Below are positions 33,324 through 42,303 of a DNA stretch of 64,000 bases, piece after piece (positions within the stretch are counted from its first letter, which is position 1; every line of letters begins with the position of its first letter). A model generated the notes under the pieces. The model saw only the letters and a program-made list of their open reading frames with translations. It did no database searches and was not told where the DNA came from. Source of the stretch: an uncultured Alphaproteobacteria bacterium (GTDB lineage Bacteria; Pseudomonadota; Alphaproteobacteria; UBA8366; GCA-2717185); contig CALSRA010000027.1 of NCBI GenBank assembly GCA_943788635.1, positions 62,001 through 126,000 of the forward strand, in the 5' to 3' direction. Position numbers and translations under genes: made by a program.

Positions 33324-34088
33324 CTAGTCCCGATCCAGGAACTTCGACATGCGCGCGCCAGGCGTGCCGTCCCGGAAGGCGCTGCTGAGCGATTCGATCC
33401 CCGCGTGGATACCGTCTTCCAGCGACAGGTGCTCCCAGTCGCGCATCAGCTTCTTCTGTTGCCGCATGCCGACGGGCCCGTTGCCCATGAAGATGTCCAC
33501 GGTTTCCGCGACAGCCTTGTCCAGTTCGGCGGCGGGAACGACCTGTTCCACCATGCCCCAGTTCAATGCGGTTGCCGCGTCGATGGCGTCGCCGCGATAC
33601 AGGAACCAGTTGGTCCGGCCCCAGCCGATCAGCCGGGGCAGCAAGGCCGCCTCGACCACCGATGGCAGATCGAACAGCACTTCCGGCATGGCGAAGCGGG
33701 CGTTGTCGGAAGCGATCCGGATATCGCAGCTCACCGCGACTTCCAGACCGGCCCCCATGCAGGCGCCGTTGACCCGTGCGATCACCGGGACCGGCAGGTC
33801 GCGGATTGCCCGGTTGGCGGCGGTGAGGCTGGTGATATAGGTGCGCGCCGCGTCCTCGTCGAAATGACGCAGTTCCTGCAGGTTGGCGCCGGCGATGAAG
33901 GAACGGGGCCCTTCGCCGGTCAGGACGGCCAGGCGCAAGTCCTGGTCGCGGGCCAGGTCCCGGAACGCGGTTCCAAGTTCCGCGACCAGTTCGCTGGTCA
34001 GGCAGTTCGCTTTTTCAGCGTTCTCCAGCGTGACCCATGCGATGCGGCCTTCCGGCCGGGTTTCGATTTCGACGGCGATGCGTGCCAT
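33324..34088 (-). CDS. Enoyl-CoA hydratase/isomerase family protein
   Basis: Crotonase-fold protein of 254 residues acting on acyl-CoA substrates. Oxyanion-hole segments are FIAGANLQELRHF and NGACMGAGLEVAVSCDIRIAS. The usual catalytic-loop region reads FAMPEVLFDLPSVVEAALLPRL and lacks the Gly-rich PGGGGT-like stretch of hydratases, so isomerase, hydrolase or another activity is possible. ATG 34088 opens the family core (ARIAVEIETRPEGRIAWVTL); the open frame further upstream is antisense-like and excluded. An AAGGAC ribosome-like site is about 7 nt away. It is 11 nt downstream of the SDR gene, so both are probably cotranscribed, between infC and rpmI. Confidence 0.85.
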   Translation of the reverse strand: MARIAVEIETRPEGRIAWVTLENAEKANCLTSELVAELGTAFRDLARDQDLRLAVLTGEGPRSFIAGANLQELRHFDEDAARTYITSLTAANRAIRDLPVPVIARVNGACMGAGLEVAVSCDIRIASDNARFAMPEVLFDLPSVVEAALLPRLIGWGRTNWFLYRGDAIDAATALNWGMVEQVVPAAELDKAVAETVDIFMGNGPVGMRQQKKLMRDWEHLSLEDGIHAGIESLSSAFRDGTPGARMSKFLDRD

Positions 34089-34099
34089 TCCGTTTGTCC

Positions 34100-34879
34100 T
34101 TACAGTGTTGCGCGTTTGGTGACGCCGCCATCGACGGTGACGACCGTGCCGCTGACCCATGACGCCCGGGGGCTGGCAAGGTAGGTGACGAGGTCGGCGA
34201 CTTCTTCCGGTTTGCCGGCACGGCCCTGCGGCATGTTCTCCAGAAATTCCCGCCAGCGGGTTTTGTCGCCGAATTTCTCCTCGGCGCGCGCTTCGCTCAA
34301 GGTGACCATGCGTTCGGTTTCGATCAGGCCCGGATTGACGCCGACGACGCGCACGCCCTTGTCCACTGATTCGCCGCCCAATGCGACGCACATGGCCATC
34401 AGGCTGGCATTGCCCATGGAACCGGCGATGTAGCTCGGTGTTGGCCGTTCGCCGGCCGTGCCCAGCACGTTGACGATCACGCCGCTGCCGCGCGCGATCA
34501 TGGCCGGATACACTTCACGCACCAGGTTGATATAGCCCATGACCTTCAGGTCCCAGGCGGCGCGCCAGGTCGGTTCATCGACCAAATCGACGCTGCCGAA
34601 CGGTATCGCGCCCGCATTGTTGACCAGAATGTCGATTCCCGCCGTATCCTGCGCCAGCTGCCGGACCCGGTCGCCATTTGACAGATCGGCCGCATGGACC
34701 GTGACCTGGGCGCCGAAATCGCGGTTAATGCCGTCGCGCGCGGCCTCCAGATCCGCCTGTGTCCGCGATGCCAGGTGCAGGTTGCACCCTTCCGCCGCGA
34801 GTTCCCGCGCGACCGCCAACCCGATCCCCTTGGATGCGCCTGTGACCAGTGCGGTCTTGCCCGCCAGGTTCAAATCCAT
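34100..34879 (-). CDS. Short-chain dehydrogenase-like protein with altered active site
   Basis: SDR protein of 259 residues. NAD(P) binding is clear: TGASKGIG at 14-21 and NNAGAI in the fourth strand. The catalytic Tyr region reads NVLGTAGERPTPSYIAGSMG: the residue four after Tyr is Ser instead of the Lys of the YxxxK motif. Related proteins with YIAGS-type motifs are annotated as SDR oxidoreductases, so this may be a subfamily trait. The C-terminus VTYLASPRASWVSGTVVTVDGG is typical. It reads into the crotonase gene 11 nt on and probably serves the same acyl-CoA or ketone pathway. Confidence 0.85.
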   Translation of the reverse strand: MDLNLAGKTALVTGASKGIGLAVARELAAEGCNLHLASRTQADLEAARDGINRDFGAQVTVHAADLSNGDRVRQLAQDTAGIDILVNNAGAIPFGSVDLVDEPTWRAAWDLKVMGYINLVREVYPAMIARGSGVIVNVLGTAGERPTPSYIAGSMGNASLMAMCVALGGESVDKGVRVVGVNPGLIETERMVTLSEARAEEKFGDKTRWREFLENMPQGRAGKPEEVADLVTYLASPRASWVSGTVVTVDGGVTKRATL

Positions 34880-34953
34880 GATATCCCCCTGTTGTGTGTA
34901 TGTTTGGCGGCAATGTGCGGGGCGGTGCCCATGCCGTCAAGCGGCGGCAGGCC

Positions 34954-34982
34954 TTGCGTTGTGCCCTTTTGGGGGGTATAAG
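34954..34982 (+). promoter_or_regulatory. Candidate promoter for rpmI-rplT-pheS-pheT
   Basis: TTGCGT (34954-34959), 17-nt spacer, TATAAG (34977-34982), which matches five of six -10 bases. Transcription would start near 34989, giving a ~98-nt leader before rpmI, room for the L20 autoregulatory structures known in other bacteria; such a structure was not identified. A small hairpin (GGTTT-TTTG-AAACC) lies in the leader. Confidence 0.5.
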
Positions 34983-35086
34983 GCGCGCCTCAACGTGGCG
35001 GCTGTGGCCCTGGGTATGCCCTGACCGTCAAATAAGGTTGGTTTTTTGAAACCACAAAAACACTTTCGACTAAAGAGGAAACCGAA

Positions 35087-35287
35087 ATGCCCAAGTTGAA
35101 GAACAAGTCCAGTGCCAAGAAACGGTTCCGTATTACCGCTAAGGGCAAGGTCCGGTTTAACAGTGCGTGCCTGTCGCACATGCTGCGCCGCCGGTCGCAG
35201 AAGATGAAGCGTACCAATCGCGGGACGCAGATCATGGCTGCCGCGGATGCCCGCGTCGTCAAGCGTCATTTCCTGCCTAACCTTTAG
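35087..35287 (+). CDS. rpmI: 50S ribosomal protein bL35
   Basis: Ribosomal protein of 66 residues, very basic, starting MPKLKNKSSAKKRFRITAKG as in all bL35 proteins. It packs into the large subunit interior. The AGAGGAAACCGAA tract gives an SD about 8 nt before the ATG. rplT follows 18 nt after the stop, the universal rpmI-rplT pair; L20 usually represses this operon translationally. Confidence 0.98.
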   Translation: MPKLKNKSSAKKRFRITAKGKVRFNSACLSHMLRRRSQKMKRTNRGTQIMAAADARVVKRHFLPNL

Positions 35288-35305
35288 AAAAACGGAGCCA
35301 GACAC

Positions 35306-35665
35306 ATGTCTCGAGTAAAACGGGGCGTAACCACACACGCCCGTCATCGCAAAGTCATCAAGGCCGCCAAGGGGTCCCGAGGCCGGTCCAAGAATACGTT
35401 TCGCGCTGCTATCCAGCGGGTCCATAAGGACCTGCAATACGCCTATCGCGACCGTCGCACCAAAAAGCGCGACTTCCGTCGGCTTTGGATCCAGCGCATC
35501 AATGCCGGTGCCCGTCTGCACGGGCTGACCTATTCGACCTTCATCAACGGGTTGAAGCTGGCCGGGATCGATCTCGACCGCAAGGTGCTGTCCGATATTG
35601 CAATCCACGAGCCGGCAGCATTCCAGGAATTGGCCACGCAGGCACAGGCGGCGCTCCCGAAATAG
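35306..35665 (+). CDS. rplT: 50S ribosomal protein bL20
   Basis: Protein of 119 residues needed for early large-subunit assembly. The basic N-terminal extension ([19 protein letters not shown]) and the compact C-domain ([14 protein letters not shown]-like, here [20 protein letters not shown]) are typical. AACGGAGCC provides the ribosome site 8 nt ahead. It precedes pheS by 28 nt and is likely the operon's autogenous repressor. Confidence 0.98.
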   Translation: MSRVKRGVTTHARHRKVIKAAKGSRGRSKNTFRAAIQRVHKDLQYAYRDRRTKKRDFRRLWIQRINAGARLHGLTYSTFINGLKLAGIDLDRKVLSDIAIHEPAAFQELATQAQAALPK

Positions 35666-35693
35666 CGCCGTCAACCCGCGGGCAGGTCTGGTG

Positions 35694-36770
35694 ATGGAAA
35701 ATCTCGACGAATTGCGCGAAGAACTGCTGTCTGCCGTCGCGGCGGCGGACAGCGTTGACGCGCTGGAATCGATTCGCGTTTCGGCGCTCGGCCGCAAGGG
35801 CCGGGTGACGGAACTGATGAAGGGGCTGGGCAAGCTGGACGCCGATGAACGGCGCGTGGCGGGTCAGTCCCTGAATGCCGTTAAAACCGCGGTTTCCGAT
35901 GCCATCGATGCACGGCAGGGCGGGCTTGCGGATGCGGCGCTCGAATCCGAACTCGCAGCCGAACGGGTTGATATAACCCTGCCCGTGCGGTCTGAAAGCG
36001 AAGGACGGCTGCATCCGATCAGCCAGACCTTTGACGAGATCATCGCGATTTTCGGCGAGATGGGTTTTTCAGTCGCCGAAGGCCCGGATATCGAGGACGA
36101 TTTCCATAACTTCACGGCCCTGAATATTCCACCGGAACATCCGGCCCGGCAGATGCACGATACCTTCTATCTGCCGGAAGGCCCGGATGGCGAGCGGCCG
36201 GTGCTGCGCACCCATACCTCGCCGGTGCAGGTTCGCACCATGCAGACTGTGACGCCGCCGTTGCGGATCATTGCGCCGGGACGGACGTATCGCTGTGATT
36301 CCGACATGACCCATACGCCGATGTTTCATCAGGTCGAAGGGTTGGTCATCGACAAGACCAGCCATATGGGACACCTCAAGGGCTGCCTGATCGAATTCTG
36401 CCGCGCCTATTTCGAAGTGCCCGATGTGCCGGCGCGTTTTCGGCCAAGCTATTTTCCGTTTACTGAACCATCGGCGGAAATGGATATCGGTTGCAGCCGC
36501 TCCGGCGGTGAACTGAAGATCGGCGCCGGTGACGACTGGCTGGAAATTCTCGGTTGCGGCATGGTGCATCCCAAGGTGCTGGCCGCCTGTGGTATCGATC
36601 CGAACGAATACCAGGGCTTTGCCTTCGGCATGGGGATCGAACGCATCGCGATGCTGAAATACGGCATTCCCGATCTGCGCACTTTCTTCGATGCGGATAT
36701 GCGCTGGCTGCGGCATTACGGATTTGTGCCGCTGGAAGTGCCGACCCTGCTGCGTGGATTGACGCCATGA
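35694..36770 (+). CDS. pheS: Phenylalanyl-tRNA synthetase alpha subunit
   Basis: Catalytic subunit of the (alpha-beta)2 PheRS, 358 residues. An N-terminal coiled-coil (about 1-90) binds tRNA-Phe, followed by the class II core: motif 2 around [20 protein letters not shown] and motif 3 [11 protein letters not shown]. PheS is expected to keep the [16 protein letters not shown] segment for Phe binding, which it does (about 246-260). ATG 35694 begins [12 protein letters not shown]; a GTG immediately before is also possible. The stop overlaps the pheT start (ATGA). Confidence 0.97.
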   Translation: MENLDELREELLSAVAAADSVDALESIRVSALGRKGRVTELMKGLGKLDADERRVAGQSLNAVKTAVSDAIDARQGGLADAALESELAAERVDITLPVRSESEGRLHPISQTFDEIIAIFGEMGFSVAEGPDIEDDFHNFTALNIPPEHPARQMHDTFYLPEGPDGERPVLRTHTSPVQVRTMQTVTPPLRIIAPGRTYRCDSDMTHTPMFHQVEGLVIDKTSHMGHLKGCLIEFCRAYFEVPDVPARFRPSYFPFTEPSAEMDIGCSRSGGELKIGAGDDWLEILGCGMVHPKVLAACGIDPNEYQGFAFGMGIERIAMLKYGIPDLRTFFDADMRWLRHYGFVPLEVPTLLRGLTP

Positions 36771-39177
36771 AGTTCACGCTGTCCTGGCTGAAGGACCATC
36801 TCGACACCGATGCCCCGGTACCGGAAATCACCGATCAGTTGACGGCGCTTGGCCTCGAACTGGAAGAGCTGCACGATCGCGCGGCCGGGTTCGAAGCATT
36901 CGTCGTCGGCCATGTCGTTGATTGCAAACAGCATCCCGATGCCGACCGGTTGCGGGTCTGCCTCGTCGATACGGGCTCGGAGAAAATTCAGGTCGTCTGC
37001 GGCGCGCCGAATGCCCGGCAGGGGATGAAGGGCGTGTTTGCGCCGGCCGGTACGCATGTGCCCGGCACCGGCATCGATCTGAAGGTGGCCAAGGTTCGCG
37101 GCGTTGAATCCGCCGGCATGCTGTGTTCGGAACGCGAAATGGGATTGTCCGACGATCATGACGGCATCATCGACCTGCCGGCCGATACGCCGATCGGTGC
37201 GTCGTTCGTCGATATCATGGGATTGGATGACCCGGTCATTGAAATCGGTCTGACGCCGGATCGGGCGGATTGTGCCGGGGTGCGCGGCATCGCCCGTGAT
37301 CTTTCCGCCACCGGAATCGGCACGCTGAAGCCGGGCCCGGAAGCGGTATCCGTGAGCGGCGGTTTCGACAGTCCGGTGCGCTGGGCCCGCGACCTTGGCG
37401 ACGACGGCGACGCCTGCCCGCTGGTGGTTGGCCGCGCCTTCCGTGGCGTGAAAAACGGACCCAGCCCTGATTGGCTGCAGGATCGTTTGCGCGCCATTGG
37501 CCTGCGGCCGATTTCGGCGCTGGTCGATATTACGAATTACGTCACTTACGATCTTGGTCGGCCCCTGCATGTTTTTGATATCGGCAAGCTGACCGGCGAT
37601 ACGCTGACGATGCGTATGGCCCGGGATGGCGAAGAAATCGACGCGCTGGACGGCCGCAGCTATACGCTGGAAAGCGGCATGACTGTGATTGCCGATTCCG
37701 CCCGTCCCCTGGCAATCGGCGGCATCATGGGCGGCGAATATTCCGGCTGCCAGGACGACACAACGGATGTGTTCCTGGAAGTCGCGCTGTTTGATCCGAT
37801 CCGCACGGCGACGACGGGCCGCAAGCTCGGGATCGATTCCGATGCGCGCTACCGGTTCGAACGCGGGTGTCGATCCGGCATCGGCCTTGTGGGGTGCGGA
37901 AGTCGCGGCACGCATGATTCTGGATATCTGCGGCGGGGAGGCCAGTGCGCCGACCATTGCCGGTGAGATGCCGGCCCGGGCGCCGATGATCGTTATGGAT
38001 CCCAACCGGGTTGAAACGCTGGGCGGTGTCGCCGTCGATACCGAATCGGCGCGGAAGATTCTTGACGATCTCGGTTTCGAAACCGAAATCGCGGATGGAA
38101 AGATTCACGCTGCGCCGCCAAGCTGGCGTTTCGATGTGGAAGGCGAAGCCTGTCTTGTTGAGGAAGTGCTGCGGGTTCGCGGGTTCGACAATATTCCGAC
38201 GGTGCCCCTGCGGGCGGTCACGCCGCTTTCGCAGCCGGCGATTACCTCCGCGCAGCGGCAGGTGTCTTTCGCGCGCCGTGCGCTGGCGAATCGCGGCATG
38301 CTCGAAGCGGTCACATGGTCGTTCATGCGCGATGCCGATGCCGCGCATTTCGGTGGCGTCACGGATGCATTACGGCTGGCGAACCCGATCAGTGCCGATC
38401 TTGATGTTATGCGCCCATCGGTTCTGCCGAACCTTGTGGCAGCAGCCGGGCGGAATATGGATCGCGGCATTGCCGATACGGCGTTGTTCGAAACAGGTGC
38501 CGCGTGGGAAAGCGATAAACCCAAAGGTCAGCGTTCGGTCGCGGCCGGTGTGCGATCCGGCATGGCGGTACCGCGCCAATGGGGCGCGGCGCAGCGTGTC
38601 GTCGATGTGTTCGATGCCAAGGCGGATGCGATGGCGGCGCTGGGTGCCTGCAGCGCACCCGTGGACAAGCTGCAGGCGACCGCGGACGCACCGGGCTGGT
38701 ATCACCCGGGCCGGTCGGGGCGCGCTGCGGTTGGGGCCTAACGTTTTGGCCTGGTTCGGTGAAATCCATCCGCGCGTGCTAAAGGCACTCGGTGTGCGTG
38801 GACCCGTCGCGGCATTCGAAGTTTTCCTGGATGCCATTCCACAGCCGAAATCAAAAGCATCCGGCAAGTCGCGGCCGTTGCTGCAGGTATCGCCCTATCA
38901 GCCGGTCAATCGCGATTTCGCCTTTGTCGTTGATGACGACGTGCCCGCCGCAAAGCTGATTGCGGCCATTCGACAGGCGGACAAGAAGCTGGTCGTCGAT
39001 GTCACGGTGTTCGACGTCTTTGTCGGACCGTCGGTTGGCGAAGGTCGCAAGTCGGTGGCCCTGTCCGTTACCCTGCAGCCCGTCGCGGCGACGATGACCG
39101 ATGCGGAAATCGATGCGGTGGCCGGCAAGGTCGTGGCCAATGTCGAAAAGCAGACCGGCGGCAGTCTGCGCGGCTGA
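36767..39177 (+). pseudogene. pheT: Phenylalanyl-tRNA synthetase beta subunit, two frameshifts
   Basis: The beta subunit is essential for tRNA-Phe recognition and editing. Joining three frames gives ~802 residues, the normal length, with tRNA-binding domain (about 39-150), B3/B4 editing domain, B5, and C-terminal FDX-ACB (about 710-802, SPYQPVNRDFAFVVDDDVPA). Frame changes: after residue 367 (RYRFERG then [11 protein letters not shown]), an extra T at 37868 in GCGGGTGTC; and near residue 651 (HPGRSG then ALRLGPN), an extra base at about 38721 in CGGGGCGCG. Without correction, translation stops at 37966 after 399 residues. Since cells need PheT, two insertion errors in the sequence are more likely than true loss; a second pheT elsewhere is the alternative. 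Confidence 0.93.
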
Positions 39178-39227
39178 GGCCGGAGACCCGTTTCCGTTCT
39201 GGATTGACTGCCCGGGTCTGCTGAATG

Positions 39228-39244
39228 GGATAACCCTGTTATCC
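39228..39244. promoter_or_regulatory. 17-bp inverted repeat upstream of the reductase gene
   Basis: GGATAAC-CCT-GTTATCC is perfectly symmetrical with 7-bp arms, 55 nt before the start of the next gene, in the pheT-reductase gap. The size suits a dimeric regulator such as TetR or MarR type; no such regulator is adjacent. Function inferred from position only. Confidence 0.4.
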
Positions 39245-39298
39245 TGCCTTCAGGCTGCGGCGTGAAGCGTCTATGGCGAACTCCAACGGGAGAAAACA

Positions 39299-40279
39299 AT
39301 GACAGAAAAGGTCGCAATCGCCGGGGCGAGCGGGCTCGTCGGCGCGAATATCCTGAAAGCGGCACTAGCGCGCGGTTATGCCGTGAATGGCGCGATGCGG
39401 AACCCGACCGGTCCCGCCGCACGCCTCATGGATCTGCCGGGCGCCGCGGACCGGTTGGAACTGATGGCGGCCGACATGGCTGTCGAAGGCGCATTCGATC
39501 CGGTCATGCAGGGTGTTGACGGCGTTTTTATCGCCTGTCTTGTGCCGGTATATTTCGCACCGGATGGAACGCCGGCACGGGAACTGGATGACACTCGCGG
39601 CAGGGCCGAGATTATTCAGCCGACTGTTGACGGGTGCCTGAACATTATGCGGTCCGCAATTCGTTCGGGTGTGCGCGATATCGTAATCTGCTCCTCCACA
39701 TCCAGCACGAACCCGGTGCCCGCGGTACCGGTTAAGAATGAAGTGGATCACTGGTCCGATCCGGATCAGCAATGTGCGGACAGGAAGTTTACATCCGCCG
39801 CCAAGGCTTCGATGGAGCGCGCGGCGATGGCTCTTGCCGCCGAGCACGGGGTCAGGCTTCGTATTTTGCTGCCGACCCTGATGCTGGGCCCGATGGTTCT
39901 TCCCGCACATGGCGAGGAAGGTTTCATGGCCGCCCTCAAACGCATGCTGCGTGGCGAGACGGGACGGCACGAAAAAACGCCAAATGATTCTTCCTCAATG
40001 GCGCATATTGAAGATGTCGCGGCCCTTTTCATGGCGGCGTATGAGAGCCCTGTGGCGGAAGGACGTTATTTCGCCGTCCGCGAAAGCTGGCACTGGAACG
40101 ACATTTATCGAACCCTGGGAGAGATAGACCCGACGCTCGCCCTGCCGCCGTTATATGGAGGCACCCCGGCAGCACCGACGGGGTTTGATTTCGCGCGCCG
40201 CGACAGCCTTGGCGTCAATATGCGAGACATTCCCGAAGTTCTGGCGGATGCCCTGGCATGGGCGAAAGCGAATAGCTAG
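39299..40279 (+). CDS. Extended-SDR (dihydroflavonol reductase-like) protein
   Basis: NAD(P)-binding protein of 326 residues: GASGLVGANI at 9-18 forms the Rossmann loop. Landmarks are DIVICSSTSSTNPVPAVP (catalytic Ser/Thr strand), LRILLPTLMLGPM and SSSMAHIEDVAALFMAAYES, where a lid would sit. At the YxxxK position the sequence is RKFTSAAKASMERA: Lys is present, but the Tyr four before it is Thr, so activity may be altered. The ATG has GGGAGAAAACA upstream (GGAG about 8 nt away). A palindrome precedes it. Substrate unknown. Confidence 0.8.
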   Translation: MTEKVAIAGASGLVGANILKAALARGYAVNGAMRNPTGPAARLMDLPGAADRLELMAADMAVEGAFDPVMQGVDGVFIACLVPVYFAPDGTPARELDDTRGRAEIIQPTVDGCLNIMRSAIRSGVRDIVICSSTSSTNPVPAVPVKNEVDHWSDPDQQCADRKFTSAAKASMERAAMALAAEHGVRLRILLPTLMLGPMVLPAHGEEGFMAALKRMLRGETGRHEKTPNDSSSMAHIEDVAALFMAAYESPVAEGRYFAVRESWHWNDIYRTLGEIDPTLALPPLYGGTPAAPTGFDFARRDSLGVNMRDIPEVLADALAWAKANS

Positions 40280-40347
40280 GCGGATGGTCTGGCGCTGATT
40301 GCGCACTCCCAACCGAGCCGATGGCGGCAGGCGGGCATCCGGGCGGA

Positions 40348-40362
40348 GGCCCTTGAAGGGCC
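40348..40362 (+). terminator. Possible stem-loop after the reductase gene
   Basis: GGCCCTT-G-AAGGGCC (40348-40362) is a perfect dyad; as RNA GGCCC/GGGCC would close on TTGAA. No T-run follows, and it could equally be a regulatory dyad for the hydrolase gene that starts 103 nt later. Confidence 0.3.
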
Positions 40363-40464
40363 GCGGAATTTGTGTGACGGTTACAGTATTTCGCTGTAGG
40401 GCGATGATTCTGTTCGTCCGAAATCAGAGGCAATATCCCTTCACCGCCACAATGGATTTTCGCT

Positions 40465-41211
40465 ATGTCTTTCTACGAAAATGGTTCCGTCAAAATCTAT
40501 TATGAGGAAGCCGGGTCCGGCTTTCCGCTGCTGGTTATTCCCGGGGGCGGGCTGAACGCGAATATCGCCTACATTTCCGAGCGGACGCCGTTCAACCCGA
40601 TGAACACCCTCAATGACGAGTACCATTGCATCACGATGGATTTGCGGAATGCCATTGGTGGTAAATCCTCCGGACCGGTGGAAGTCGACCGGCCATGGGA
40701 TTCCTATGTCGATGATCAGCTGGGTCTGATGGATCATCTGGGGATCGACAAGTTCATGGTCATCGGCTTTTGCATCGGCGGTCCCTTCATCTGGAAAATG
40801 CTGGAACGCGCGCCCGAACGGGTGATCGCCGCTGTCCCGGCAACGCCCAGCGGCTTTCGCCCGGAATTTCCGGATCATTTCTACCGGAATAACATGGCGA
40901 AATGGGCCCCGGCGCTGTGCGAGAAACGGCCCGATGTGACGATGGAAATGTGCGAGGCGTTCCTGTCAAACATGTATGGCGACCCCGATTTCGTGTTCAG
41001 CGTGACGCGCGATTCCGTGCGCCGCTGCACAACGCCGGTTCTTGTCATGCCGGACGACACCGACTCGCATCCCTACGGCCCGGCGGAAGAAACCGTATTG
41101 CTGGCCCAGAACGCCCAGATGACCTTCTTTCCCTGGAAGGAGCCTCAGAACCGGGTTGATCTGGCTGTACGCCACCTGCGCACCTTCCTCAAGGCAAACA
41201 CCCCGGCATAA
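40465..41211 (+). CDS. Alpha/beta hydrolase with Cys at the nucleophile position
   Basis: Protein of 248 residues with the alpha/beta hydrolase fold. The oxyanion loop is VIPGGGLNANIAYI, and the nucleophile elbow is VIGFCIGGPFIW, so C103 replaces the usual Ser, as in dienelactone hydrolases. The acid is probably D198 or D200 in MPDDTDSHPYG; the base His is not obvious, with H202 close by. The enzyme could be a hydrolase for a reactive ester or lactone. ATG 40465 is preceded by no strong ribosome site. No signal peptide. Nothing in the neighbourhood fixes the pathway. Confidence 0.8.
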   Translation: MSFYENGSVKIYYEEAGSGFPLLVIPGGGLNANIAYISERTPFNPMNTLNDEYHCITMDLRNAIGGKSSGPVEVDRPWDSYVDDQLGLMDHLGIDKFMVIGFCIGGPFIWKMLERAPERVIAAVPATPSGFRPEFPDHFYRNNMAKWAPALCEKRPDVTMEMCEAFLSNMYGDPDFVFSVTRDSVRRCTTPVLVMPDDTDSHPYGPAEETVLLAQNAQMTFFPWKEPQNRVDLAVRHLRTFLKANTPA

Positions 41212-41614
41212 AACGGAACGGTAGGGGCCGGTTGAAGCAAACTGCAATTGAAGTTTGCGGTCTGTGGTGATCGGGCGTGGTCTTCTCTTCCCAGAATATT
41301 AACCATGTTTTCCGGTCATGCATGGCCTGAATACTATCTCTATGCGGGAATGTGTGGCGGTTTGGCCGGTTCTTCCGGTTCGCCGAATAGCTTTTGGTTA
41401 GATCGGCGACGTTATGATAATTACATAATATCAGTTTGTTGTGGTGGTTTCAGGCGGAGTTTTCTGATTTGTCGGGGCATAATGCACACCCTTTACGGGA
41501 AATGCGGTCGGCTAGTGGCCCGAGCGGTGAATTTGAACTGCAAATGTAGCTCTCCGTTAACTCTAACTGCGATTGCAGTTGACGGCGCGGCGTGATTCGG
41601 CGAATAACATTGTT
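41212..41614. other. 403-base gene-free stretch with two hairpins
   Basis: No convincing gene; the open frame 41248-41595 has poor codon use and no homologue I recognise. Two symmetrical elements stand out: GCAAACT-GCAATTGA-AGTTTGC (41237-41258, 7-bp arms, 25 nt after the hydrolase stop, possible terminator) and AACTGC-GATT-GCAGTT (41565-41580, 34 nt before the J-domain gene). The stretch is AT-richer than its flanks, so it may carry the promoter of the J-domain gene. Confidence 0.5.
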
Positions 41615-42256
41615 ATGGCGGCGACGAAAAAATCCTACGCAATTCCCTGCAGCAGTGCTTTCCGCGACCGGATACAGGCTTTGGCCGACCGGCGTGGCGT
41701 CAATGTCGGGGATATTGCCCGTTCGGTGATGCTGGTTGTGCCGACGGATGAAATTGCCGCGATGGAAGACCCCGGAGAACCGGCGGAAGGCGACCGAGAG
41801 ACAATCACCCTGAAATCGGGACCCGGTGCGGGCAAGCCGTGGCGGCGGAAACCGCGCCTGCAGGTTCGCCTGCCGGCCGGGCATACAGTGCCGGAATTGC
41901 GCCGGGCGCTGAACCTGGCGCTAGCCATGTCGGCCGGCGAACAGAATATCCGGCTTGAAGACGCCAAAGCGCCCGATGCGGCGGAAAAACTTCAGCAGGC
42001 GGCAAGCGAGGCGGATCGCCAGCGGGGCATTATCCGGACATTGTCCTTCGCCCCGCTGCGGAACGGGGTGAAGACGCGATCTGATGCGCTATACGTGCTT
42101 GGGTTTCCCCCGAACGCCAAAATCGGCACGGATCTGGTCCGAAGCCGGTTCCGTGCGCTGGCGACGATCCATCACCCGGACAGTGCCTATGGCGATACGC
42201 GGCGGATGAGCCAGTTGAACGAAGCGATGGCGAAGCTGCGCGCGCTTGGTTTCTAG
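41615..42256 (+). CDS. J-domain protein with N-terminal ribbon-helix-helix-like region
   Basis: Protein of 213 residues. The C-terminal ~60 residues are a DnaJ-type J-domain: ALYVLGFPPNAKIGTDLVRSRF leads to the signature HPD in ATIHHPDSAYG, then MSQLNEAMAKLR. It would stimulate DnaK ATPase. The N-terminal 50 residues (YAIPCSSAFRDRIQALADRRGVNVGDIARSVML) look like a short DNA- or protein-binding region, followed by a basic linker (GKPWRRKPRLQVRLP). Start ATG 41615 is chosen because the residues before it are antisense-like; no ribosome site is clear. The client is unknown. Confidence 0.75.
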   Translation: MAATKKSYAIPCSSAFRDRIQALADRRGVNVGDIARSVMLVVPTDEIAAMEDPGEPAEGDRETITLKSGPGAGKPWRRKPRLQVRLPAGHTVPELRRALNLALAMSAGEQNIRLEDAKAPDAAEKLQQAASEADRQRGIIRTLSFAPLRNGVKTRSDALYVLGFPPNAKIGTDLVRSRFRALATIHHPDSAYGDTRRMSQLNEAMAKLRALGF

Positions 42257-42303
42257 CAGAGAGCCCGCCGCACGCAGATTCAGCGCAGTTGCACCAGACC
42301 GGT

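Noticed and set aside
36716-38005. Minus-strand frame of 429 codons
   Set aside because: Antisense to pheT, with no family signature.
37862-38725. Programmed frameshifting in pheT
   Set aside because: Neither site has a slippery motif with a stimulator that I know, such as the prfB type, and two such events in one gene are unlikely. Errors at G/C-rich spots explain it better.
39228-39244. Homing endonuclease-like sequence GGATAAC
   Set aside because: Only a partial resemblance to the I-SceI site; the perfect dyad fits an operator better, and no endonuclease gene is present.
41248-41595. Plus-strand frame of 115 codons
   Set aside because: Cys/Gly-rich with poor codon use and no homologue; the region looks intergenic and AT-rich.
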